Source: Phycisphaerales bacterium (GTDB taxonomy: Bacteria > Planctomycetota > Phycisphaerae > Phycisphaerales > SM1A02). From it: DNA of 64,000 nucleotides. Location of the stretch: contig JAKVBT010000005.1 of NCBI GenBank assembly GCA_022446905.1, positions 180,459-244,458 on the forward strand, written 5' to 3'. This document shows positions 47,229 through 55,483 of this stretch, piece by piece (positions within the stretch are counted from its first letter, which is position 1; every line of letters begins with the position of its first letter). A model generated the notes under the pieces. It worked only from the letters and a program-made list of their open reading frames with translations, ran no database searches and was not told the origin of the DNA. The position numbers and the translations under genes were made by a program.

Positions 47229-50188
47229 GACTGCTCCGACTTACGACCGCGAATGGATGCAAGGATGGACGTGTTGCGGAGCAGATCAGCAATGTCGTCG
47301 GCGCAGTCGATGGCCGCGCCCTCGGCGGCTTGGGCAAGTTGTTCACGTTCATGTTCGCGGTGGAGAAACTCGACTGCGAGACTGAAGATGGATTCTGCTT
47401 CCACCGCTTCGACAGCCTCAATGCCTTCGCGGTACACAATGCGGGCGGCAAGCGCTTTGGCAATGATCCAGCGGCGATAGGCATCAGGCATGCGGTCTGC
47501 AAGCCGATCTTGTGCGCGTTCCAACAAGCTATCTGGCAGGTGGTCATGGATGACCGATTGCAGCAGGTACTCGTGTCGAGGATCAGCCTGATCTAGGGCC
47601 GACTCGATGGCGTCAGCGACACGGATCATGGCACGGCTGAGACGCACGCTAGCGTCTGGCAAATGCAGTCGCGGCTGTCTGCGCCGCATCCGAGCAAGCA
47701 GTTCCGCTTCCTTTCGTGCGAGCATCCGCAGTGTGTCCAGTACCTCGCCAACAAAGGTCTGTTTGAGTTCGATGAACTCATCAGGTGACAACATCATGCT
47801 GGCACCGATTTCGTAACTAGAGCAGATTACGCCACACTTGTTGGCGGAGGAGTCCTTGAAAATCACCACGCCCGTGTCGGCCAGGTGTGAGCGGGCTTCT
47901 GGAGTGAGGAAAAGATTGGCCCCTTCAACAATCAGACGACTGGATGGCTGTCCTTCTTTGTCAAGGAACTCCTGCCAGTTGCCGCCGTGAATGGTGGCCG
48001 GCCGCCCACCGCAGGGCACAAAAGCATCCGCCTGTACGCGGTGGTGCAGTGTGTTGCGCAAGCGCACGCCATCAGCTTCTTCAAGACCAGAGACGCGGCC
48101 GGAGGGGCCAAGCATTGCCGGGTTGAATGCAGTGATGGGAAGTGATTGGTCCACAAGCCGCAGCAACTCATCGAGGGGAAGACCATCTGGATCCTCTGCA
48201 GATCCGCTGCCGTCTGCAATGCCCACGATCTTGGCCCGATTGCCAAACTCACGGTGCATGATGCGAATGGCGTTGCCGCCGACATCACCATCGGGGCCAC
48301 CTGTCATCTTGACGGTGAAGTCCTGATTCCGCGGATCGATGCCGATGGCTTGAAGGCCAACCTCAAGGAACACAACGACACCTTCACTGGTGACCCCGAA
48401 CTCCTTGTGATTAATACCTGCGCCAGGCTTGCTGCTCATCAATGCGGTGGGAACGCTGTACCCGCGTTGATTTGCGCGTGCCACAATCCAATTGATCAGT
48501 TGCGGAGAGATGTTCTCATCTGGCCCGAAGTACAACAGTTCTTCAGTGCCGGAGCGGTCAACAATGCGACTGCGGACCCTAGTGTCATCAACAATGAGGT
48601 CCAGAACAGAGTCGACGAATGCTTTGACGCTTCGGCCGCACTTCTCGTGCGGGTGCACCAAGATGGCAGCCTTGGAGCCGCCCTCAGGAATGTCCTTGTT
48701 CTTGAGCTGTTGGGCGCTTGCCAGTCCATAGGCTTCGTCATAGAGCCGCTCAGTCTCGCGGGTGAACTGAGGACTGCTGCGTGGCAGGACGGCGCGAATG
48801 CCGCCGCGAGCAATGTCCCGGAAGCGGACATGGAATCCGTTGAACCCGCGGCCATGTACGAAGAACACACCAAAGGGCAACTCGGGGCGTCGTTCAGTCT
48901 GCAGGAAGGCCGGGTCAAGCCGCATGGAGAGGGCGTATCGGCCTGGCACATACACATTGGTGCGAAGGACCGCCGAGATGGCCTCGAGCATGGCCTCAAA
49001 GATCGAGCGGGCGTCTTCAAGATCAACTTCGGTCTCGATCTGGGTGCGCAGAGCCGAGCATCGTTGTGCGTACGCCTCATCAGTGAGCGGTCGTTCCGGG
49101 TGGAATCGATCTAGGAATAGGTCAACGATGTCTCTGGCAATCTGAATGTTTTCAATAGCCAGTAAGCGGATGCGCTCAGAGGTGAATGCATATCGATTGC
49201 GATGAGCCAGTACTTGATGGACGAGATCGCCAAGGCCCACGACGAGCTCTGCATGCGTGAGATCAAGTTCATCGTGACGCCGTGAGAGTTTGATTGCCCG
49301 TGAGTCCACCCATTTGATGCGGCGCACGTCGTGTTGGACACGATGCCAACGCCTCGATTCGGCGTCAATCGGGCCGCCCTCCGGAGAGGTCACGACAAAG
49401 CCAACAAAGCTGACCCACCCATTGGCACCATCGTCAATGGTGTCGAGGTAGGCGCGGTGGATATTGATGCCTGCATGACTCAGTCGTTCCGCAATGCGTT
49501 CTAAAACCGAGCGGCGTGTGCTGTTGGCCACAGCGACAGAAATGCGACTTTGAGTCGGGTCCGCTTCTGGTTCAAGGGTGACCGCGACACCTTCGGTGCC
49601 AGTGACCTCTTCAAACAGCCTCCAGTGTTGCAACTTGCGCAGTGGTGTGAGCGTCATGACTTCATCAACGCTGCATCGCTGGAGGAAATTGCGGATCTGT
49701 GATTCATCCCACTCTGGGGCATGTTCGGCGGCGTAGGTCACCAACTCGCTGACTTTGGCGGCTTGTGCGGGGTCATCGAGGTCGCATGGCTCGGGGTCGC
49801 CGAATTCGAAGGTGTCGATGACAAGCGTGCCGTCCTTGGCCGTGTGTACCTTGGCAGCGCGGAGCGGTTGGTCAATGGGCAGTTCCGCCACGAGTTCAGC
49901 CAGCACGCCGGGATAGTCCAGCGGGCGCATACTCGTCCACTCGGTGCCGTCTTCGCTGCGGAGTGTCATTTCGACCGGCCGGCCGCTTGCCCGAGCTGCA
50001 ATGATTGCTCGCAGATGGCTCAGTCGTGTCTCTTCGTCGGTGTCTTGAAAGTACACCCGTGGCATCTGCTCCATGAACCAAGGAACAACTTCCTCACTGG
50101 TTCGTCGCAGACTGTCAACGATCTGATCGACAACTTCCTGAGCCTCGGATCGATCGGACATGGGGGGTGTAGGCGATTCTGTCGACAT
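47225..50188 (-). CDS. NAD-specific glutamate dehydrogenase, large (about 110 kDa) type
   Basis: FFVHGRGFNGFHVRFRDIARGGIRAVLPRS, QLKNKDIPEGGSKAAIL, SSKPGAGINHKEFGVTSEGVVVFLEVGLQ, KMTGGPDGDVGGNAIRI. Confidence 0.92.
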   Translation of the reverse strand: MSTESPTPPMSDRSEAQEVVDQIVDSLRRTSEEVVPWFMEQMPRVYFQDTDEETRLSHLRAIIAARASGRPVEMTLRSEDGTEWTSMRPLDYPGVLAELVAELPIDQPLRAAKVHTAKDGTLVIDTFEFGDPEPCDLDDPAQAAKVSELVTYAAEHAPEWDESQIRNFLQRCSVDEVMTLTPLRKLQHWRLFEEVTGTEGVAVTLEPEADPTQSRISVAVANSTRRSVLERIAERLSHAGINIHRAYLDTIDDGANGWVSFVGFVVTSPEGGPIDAESRRWHRVQHDVRRIKWVDSRAIKLSRRHDELDLTHAELVVGLGDLVHQVLAHRNRYAFTSERIRLLAIENIQIARDIVDLFLDRFHPERPLTDEAYAQRCSALRTQIETEVDLEDARSIFEAMLEAISAVLRTNVYVPGRYALSMRLDPAFLQTERRPELPFGVFFVHGRGFNGFHVRFRDIARGGIRAVLPRSSPQFTRETERLYDEAYGLASAQQLKNKDIPEGGSKAAILVHPHEKCGRSVKAFVDSVLDLIVDDTRVRSRIVDRSGTEELLYFGPDENISPQLINWIVARANQRGYSVPTALMSSKPGAGINHKEFGVTSEGVVVFLEVGLQAIGIDPRNQDFTVKMTGGPDGDVGGNAIRIMHREFGNRAKIVGIADGSGSAEDPDGLPLDELLRLVDQSLPITAFNPAMLGPSGRVSGLEEADGVRLRNTLHHRVQADAFVPCGGRPATIHGGNWQEFLDKEGQPSSRLIVEGANLFLTPEARSHLADTGVVIFKDSSANKCGVICSSYEIGASMMLSPDEFIELKQTFVGEVLDTLRMLARKEAELLARMRRRQPRLHLPDASVRLSRAMIRVADAIESALDQADPRHEYLLQSVIHDHLPDSLLERAQDRLADRMPDAYRRWIIAKALAARIVYREGIEAVEAVEAESIFSLAVEFLHREHEREQLAQAAEGAAIDCADDIADLLRNTSILASIRGRKSEQS

Positions 50189-50277
50189 TCGCGCAGTTTA
50201 GCGGACCTCTGGGTCTGAGAACAGGTCCAAACCGGCCATAGCACAGCCCATGGAGCCGATTCGGCTAGGGTGCGCTC

Positions 50278-51201
50278 GTGTCGTACACCGTGGTCACAAT
50301 CGGCAATTTTGATGGCGTGCATCGAGGCCATAAAGCGCTTCTGGAGGCAGCTCGGGCGGCGGCTGGAGATGCGGGGCGAGTGATCGCAATCACCTTTGAT
50401 CCATTGCCTCGGCATGTGCTCTTGGACGCATCTCCAGGCCTGTTGGCGACGCTGCAGCGGCGGCAGAGTTTGCTCAAGCACTATGGCGCCGATGAAGTGC
50501 ATGTCGCGGCCATCGATCAGGACTGGCTGCGACAGGATGCTGAGACTTTTGTCAACCAGTTGGTCGCACGTTGGTCACCATCAGTCATTGTCGAAGGGCC
50601 GGACTTTCGCTTTGGACGAGATCGAGCAGGGGATATTGAATTGCTTGTGTCCTTGGGCCGAAATCATGGCTTTGAGGTGCAGGTGATTGAGCCGGTGCAG
50701 GCGCCGCTAACCACTCAAGTCCCGGTGCCTGTGCGCTCCTCGCAGATCCGGTGGTTGTTGGAACATGGACGGGTCAGTGACGCCGCGTGTCTGCTTGGTC
50801 GGCCGTGGCGGTTGGAAGGGTCGGTCGTGTCGGGTGATCAACGTGGGCGAATGCTTGCGTGCCCGACGGCCAATCTCGATCATGGCGATCTACTGCTGCC
50901 TGCAGATGGAGTCTATGCCGGACTGGCCAGGTGTCCCGGCGGGATCTTTCCAGCCGCGATCAGTGTTAGCGACAAACCCACCTTTGAGCGCACCCCACGT
51001 CTGGCTGAAGCGCATCTCATTGGCTGGGCAGGCCCACTGGATGTGTATGGATGGCATTTGGAGATTGACCTGCTGTACTGGGTGCGGGATCAGATCCGAT
51101 TTGATGGTGTCGAGGGCCTGCAGGCGCAGATTGCGCGCGATATCGCGGAAGTCTCATCCCTTCTGTCAGGCGTAGCAGGAAGTACCCTTACCGAATCATG
51201 A
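50278..51201 (+). CDS. ribF: Bifunctional riboflavin kinase/FAD synthetase
   Basis: GTG start; VVTIGNFDGVHRGHKALLEAAR, ITFDPLPRHVL, GPDFRFGRDRAGDIELL, ACPTANLDHGDLLLPADGVYAG. Confidence 0.93.
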   Translation: MSYTVVTIGNFDGVHRGHKALLEAARAAAGDAGRVIAITFDPLPRHVLLDASPGLLATLQRRQSLLKHYGADEVHVAAIDQDWLRQDAETFVNQLVARWSPSVIVEGPDFRFGRDRAGDIELLVSLGRNHGFEVQVIEPVQAPLTTQVPVPVRSSQIRWLLEHGRVSDAACLLGRPWRLEGSVVSGDQRGRMLACPTANLDHGDLLLPADGVYAGLARCPGGIFPAAISVSDKPTFERTPRLAEAHLIGWAGPLDVYGWHLEIDLLYWVRDQIRFDGVEGLQAQIARDIAEVSSLLSGVAGSTLTES

Positions 51202-52208
51202 CTTATCAGCGGACCGCAACTTTGGACCAACTGGCAGCTCGCATCAAGGCCGCTGACCGTGTCGTCTGTACGGCGCACGCTAAGCCAGATGGGGATGCTG
51301 CGGGTTCCGTCGTCGCCCTGACACGCGCATTGGCAAGCACCCATCAGGTACAAGCGTGGTTGGCCGGGCCAGTGCCTCCACCAATGCATGCCATCATTGG
51401 TGATACGCCATGGATTTCAATCCGAGAGTCTTCGGATATTCCCACCCAAGAGCCAGACTTGATCATCGTGCTTGATACCGGGGCCCGTTCCCAGTTGTAT
51501 CCGATGGTTGAGTGGCTTGATGCGCGGCGTGATCGTGTCATCGGCATTGACCATCACGCCAGTGGAGATGATGTCGCGCCCGAACGCTTCATCGATGCGT
51601 CAGCAGCCTCATGCACCATGTTGGTGATGGAGTTGATTGACTGTCTTGGCATCACATTGGGGCAGGACATGGCAACCCCGCTTTTTGCCGGACTGGCCAC
51701 CGACACTGGCTGGTTCCGTCAGGCCAATGCCGATGCCCGGGCGTTTGCGGCCGCAGCTCGACTATTGGCATGCGATGTCGATAAAGACGGGCTCTATCGG
51801 GCCATTGAAGAGACTGCTCGTCCACAGCGCTTGTCCCTGCAAGCCCGTGCGTTGCAGTCCATCCAATGGCGACAGGATGGGCAAGTAGCGGTCATGCGTT
51901 TGACACAGCAGGATTTTGAAGACACCGAAGGTCGACGCAGCGAGGTCACCGGTTTGGTTAATGCGCCCTTGGTTGTTGCCGGTGGGGAAATGGCAGCGCT
52001 GTTGCTGGAAGAGTCTTCTGGCGCTATCAAGGTCAGTATGCGGTCCAAACCACCAAAGCATGCCGGTGGCGACTTCTTTAATGTCAGTCAGATTGCACGT
52101 GAACTTGGTGGTGGCGGACATGTACACGCAGCCGGGGCTGAAGTGCAGGGCGGTATGGATGAAGTGTCGGATCAGCTTGACGCGGCAATTGAACGCTGCC
52201 GACCATGA
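51198..52208 (+). CDS. DHH-family phosphoesterase (NrnA-like oligoribonuclease/pAp phosphatase)
   Basis: AHAKPDGDAAGSVVAL, IVLDTGARSQL, GIDHHASGD, ATDTGWFRQANADARAFAAAARLL, DFFNVSQIARELGGGGHVHAAGAE. Confidence 0.92.
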   Translation: MTYQRTATLDQLAARIKAADRVVCTAHAKPDGDAAGSVVALTRALASTHQVQAWLAGPVPPPMHAIIGDTPWISIRESSDIPTQEPDLIIVLDTGARSQLYPMVEWLDARRDRVIGIDHHASGDDVAPERFIDASAASCTMLVMELIDCLGITLGQDMATPLFAGLATDTGWFRQANADARAFAAAARLLACDVDKDGLYRAIEETARPQRLSLQARALQSIQWRQDGQVAVMRLTQQDFEDTEGRRSEVTGLVNAPLVVAGGEMAALLLEESSGAIKVSMRSKPPKHAGGDFFNVSQIARELGGGGHVHAAGAEVQGGMDEVSDQLDAAIERCRP

Positions 52209-52771
52209 GTGTACGGGCCAAGTTGTTGGTGGCGGCCATCACTGCTGGCCTCTTGGCCGCGGTATCCGTGCTTGTGGGCGCGGTGATGGTGGTCCAAGCC
52301 TTTGACCTGATGTCAATCGTGGTTAAGGGGTCTACGACATTTACAGTAGAGACGACCGGTCAATGGTTGGTTGCCTCCGAAACCAAGGCGCCCATTGATG
52401 GAGTCGAGCACTCCAGTAGTTCAGTCACCAGGGATCAAGTCCTACTCCATGACCCACTTGGTCAAGAGCATGCACTGAACGTCACCCAGCAGCAGGCTTC
52501 GTACCAAATGCCCGGGCGTCAGGGCGAGGTGATCGGGAGCTTCTCCGCGGAGATGCCAGGTCAATGGCAGGTGGAAGTGCCCTCCGAGACTGCACCAGTG
52601 CTTTTGGCCTTTGGTGCGGATCCAATTGATCGAATGACCTGGTGGCTCCTTGGCAGTGGGGCTGTGGCCATTGGTCTGCTGGGGATCGCCGCTGGCTGCG
52701 GTTGGGTGGCATGGCGCCGACCAACAGGCGTACACTCATTACATGAATCGTCGCGCCCATCGGCTCGCTGA
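52205..52771 (+). CDS. Hypothetical membrane protein, two predicted TM segments
   Basis: KLLVAAITAGLLAAVSVLVGAVMVV and WWLLGSGAVAIGLLGIAAGCGWVAW flank a beta-rich region; ATGA overlap upstream. Confidence 0.65.
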   Translation: MSVRAKLLVAAITAGLLAAVSVLVGAVMVVQAFDLMSIVVKGSTTFTVETTGQWLVASETKAPIDGVEHSSSSVTRDQVLLHDPLGQEHALNVTQQQASYQMPGRQGEVIGSFSAEMPGQWQVEVPSETAPVLLAFGADPIDRMTWWLLGSGAVAIGLLGIAAGCGWVAWRRPTGVHSLHESSRPSAR

Positions 52772-54431
52772 GCGAACGGCTCGCCGCCTGCAATGGAAAC
52801 GCACCATCAGCCATGTGCGTGGTCCGCTGTTGGTGCTGGGTGTGGTCATGCTGCTGCTGGCGATCTGGGATCGCTGGCCCGGTGGCCCCCGTGTTGATTG
52901 GTTGTTGGTCGGTTGCATCGAAGCGGTGGCGGCAGCCATGTGGATGGTCTGGTCACTCTTGCAGTCGCGTGCCACGCTCTTGGATGGGGCCATCGTTCTC
53001 GATGAAGCACTGGACACCGGTGAGGCGCTCTCAACCTCGCTATTGATTCCACCGGATGATGATGATGTCGTGTCTGCTGAGGTGCATGCAGCCGCCGACC
53101 GCCGAGCCGAGTCCATTGATTTGCGACGTGGGCCAGCAGCGGCGGTTGATGTGGCTGCCCCTGAAGGTTGGTGGTGGGGACTGTTGCTGCTTGTGCCAGC
53201 GGTGGCGCTGCTCTTCTTTGAACCATTGCCGGGGCGCGGTTCTTTGGTAGTGGAAGATCTTGATCTCACTATGGCGCGAGCGGAGGCCGAAGAAACAGCG
53301 GCGATGTTGCAGGCCCAACTTGAGCAATCGCCTGAACTCGTTGAAGACATGTCTTTGGATATGGATTGGCAACTTGCCCAGCGCAGTGATGATCCGGCGG
53401 AGATTCGCCGTGAGTCATTGCGGCAAATGACCGAGTTGTCGCGGCGTTTGAACGCATTTCAAGATAGCGCAGCTGCCCGTCGTACTGAAGCTGTGCGTCA
53501 GCGCCTGAAGCGAGCTGCCCCCGGTGAAGGCGAGGGTTTTGCTGGTGAGATCCGTCGGGCAATGGCCAGTGGTGATATGGAAGCAATGGCAGAGGCGATT
53601 GGCCAAGCGCGTCAAGTCGGGACACAGGAAGATGTCGAAGGTCTTGCTTCCTTGGCATCGGATGTGCGCGACTCTGCTAAGGACAACACTGAACTCACAG
53701 ATGCCTTAAGTGGTTCTGGGCTTGATCCGGCGCTCAGCGATTTGCCAGAGGTGCTTGCAGAAGCCATTGATGAGTCTGAACATCTTTCGATGCAACAGAA
53801 GGAGGATCTGCAACAACTGTCAGACACGCAGCAGCAGGCAGAGCAGACGATGGAAGAGCTTGCGGATGAACTTGATTCAGTGGCCGGTCAGTGCAGTGGT
53901 TCTCAGGGCGAATCAGAGGCATCTTCGAAGGCCTCCACATCGAGCCAGTCTTCGCAGAAGCAGGATGCAGCATCTTGTCCATCTGAGCAACTTGCGAGAA
54001 AGCAAATTGCGCAGCGTCAGGCAGCGCAGTGCCAGCGAGTCTGTCAGGGTGGATCGGATCCAGGCGCTCCAGTGGCGGGGCCTCAGGCCCGTGGGCCCGG
54101 GCCAGGAGGGAAACAAGCAGCGAGCCAAGAAGATCCCAATGTTGACTTTGAACAGATACGAGTGCGTCAAGGGGTTGATGAGCAGGCCAGCGTGGTGCAG
54201 TCCACAGAGGCGCGTGGTGTCATCGTCCGCGGTGATGCGACTGCTACACCCGGCCAAGCAGTACAGCAGGCCCGTCGACGCCTGGCCGAGGGTATTGATG
54301 TCAAATCAGTGCCTCGTCGCTATCGCGAAGCTGTTGCGGCCTGGTTTACAGCCATTGCACCGGAGGGCCAGCCTTTGCAGGAGCCAGATGACGGGACTGA
54401 CACATCAGCGGAGAAGGTGAGTTCACCGTGA
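52743..54431 (+). CDS. Hypothetical membrane-anchored coiled-coil protein
   Basis: N-terminal TM pairs, long acidic/Gln-rich helices, C-terminal KSVPRRYREAVAAWFTAI; start at 52743. Confidence 0.7.
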   Translation: MNRRAHRLAERTARRLQWKRTISHVRGPLLVLGVVMLLLAIWDRWPGGPRVDWLLVGCIEAVAAAMWMVWSLLQSRATLLDGAIVLDEALDTGEALSTSLLIPPDDDDVVSAEVHAAADRRAESIDLRRGPAAAVDVAAPEGWWWGLLLLVPAVALLFFEPLPGRGSLVVEDLDLTMARAEAEETAAMLQAQLEQSPELVEDMSLDMDWQLAQRSDDPAEIRRESLRQMTELSRRLNAFQDSAAARRTEAVRQRLKRAAPGEGEGFAGEIRRAMASGDMEAMAEAIGQARQVGTQEDVEGLASLASDVRDSAKDNTELTDALSGSGLDPALSDLPEVLAEAIDESEHLSMQQKEDLQQLSDTQQQAEQTMEELADELDSVAGQCSGSQGESEASSKASTSSQSSQKQDAASCPSEQLARKQIAQRQAAQCQRVCQGGSDPGAPVAGPQARGPGPGGKQAASQEDPNVDFEQIRVRQGVDEQASVVQSTEARGVIVRGDATATPGQAVQQARRRLAEGIDVKSVPRRYREAVAAWFTAIAPEGQPLQEPDDGTDTSAEKVSSP

Positions 54432-55483
54432 AGCTTGGATCTTGGTGTCGTCCCATGCTTGGATTGTCTTTGCTGTCCATACTTGTGCAGGGCTGTCAGC
54501 CATCTCCGCCTCAAGTCGTGGTCTACGTCTCCACAGATGAGCAGATCGCCCGTCCGATACTGGCTGCATTTGAGGAGCAGACTGGCATTGATGTGCTCAT
54601 GGTTGGAGACACCGAAGTGCGTAAGACCACCGGTCTGCTCGACCGCATTCGACGCGAGCGTTCAGCACCAGTGGCAGATGTGCTCTGGTCTTCAGAGGCT
54701 ATCGGGACCGCGGCGCTTGCCCGTGAGGGATTGTTGGCGCCACACCACTCCAGCATGACACACGGCTGGCCTGAAGCTTGGCGAAATGCAGATCATCTCT
54801 GGCATGCATTTTCTCCGCGGCCCCGTGTGTTGGTCTATGACCCAATGGTGTTGTCCGCTGGAGATGTTCCGGAGACTTGGACTGCGCTGGCTGATCCAAA
54901 GTGGCGTGGCAAGATCGTTCTGGCTGATCCCCGATATGGGACCACAGGGGGCCACTTGGCAGCAATGCGATGGTGGATGTCCGGCACGCCAGGACGTTGG
55001 GATCAGTGGCTCGATGCCATGCAGGCACAGGCTATGCCCATGCTCCCAGGGGGCAATGCGGCTGTGGTGGATGTTGTTCGACGTGGGCAAGCCGTCCTTG
55101 GCATGACCGATGCCGATGATGTCCATGCCGCCAATGCCGCCGGCGCAAACTTAGCGATGGTTATTCCCCGCCACAGTGAACAAGTTGGAGCGGGGGCCAT
55201 GCTCATGCCCAACACGGTGGCGATTGTGCAAGGGGCGCGGCATCCGCGTGAAGCCGCTGCACTGGCGGACTTTCTGCTTGGCGATGAAACGGCGCGACTA
55301 CTGGCGGTTTCTCATTCACGCAACGTGCCGATTTCGCCAGCAGTGGCGGATTCCTTTCCAGAATTACACGTCGATGATCCCTTGGTTCTGGACATTGATC
55401 AGATTGAACATCACTGGGCACCTGCTGTCAGTGAAGTTGTCACGCGCTGGGGCCCGCAAGCATCATCGGTGGGGAGCCCATGA
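54428..55483 (+). CDS. Iron(III)-type ABC transporter substrate-binding lipoprotein
   Basis: Lipobox LVQGC; VVVYVSTDEQIARPILAAFEEQTGIDVLMVGDTEVRKTTGLLDRIRRERSAPVADVLWSSE, PKWRGKIVLADPRYGTTGGHLAAM typical of FbpA-like proteins. Confidence 0.88.
   Translation: MKLGSWCRPMLGLSLLSILVQGCQPSPPQVVVYVSTDEQIARPILAAFEEQTGIDVLMVGDTEVRKTTGLLDRIRRERSAPVADVLWSSEAIGTAALAREGLLAPHHSSMTHGWPEAWRNADHLWHAFSPRPRVLVYDPMVLSAGDVPETWTALADPKWRGKIVLADPRYGTTGGHLAAMRWWMSGTPGRWDQWLDAMQAQAMPMLPGGNAAVVDVVRRGQAVLGMTDADDVHAANAAGANLAMVIPRHSEQVGAGAMLMPNTVAIVQGARHPREAAALADFLLGDETARLLAVSHSRNVPISPAVADSFPELHVDDPLVLDIDQIEHHWAPAVSEVVTRWGPQASSVGSP

Noticed and set aside
48146-49114. 322-aa plus-strand ORF
   Set aside because: Entirely antisense to the well-supported glutamate dehydrogenase gene; no recognisable motifs.
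53710-54420. 236-aa plus-strand ORF
   Set aside because: Alternate frame inside the coiled-coil membrane protein gene; Arg/Gln-rich frame-shadow composition.
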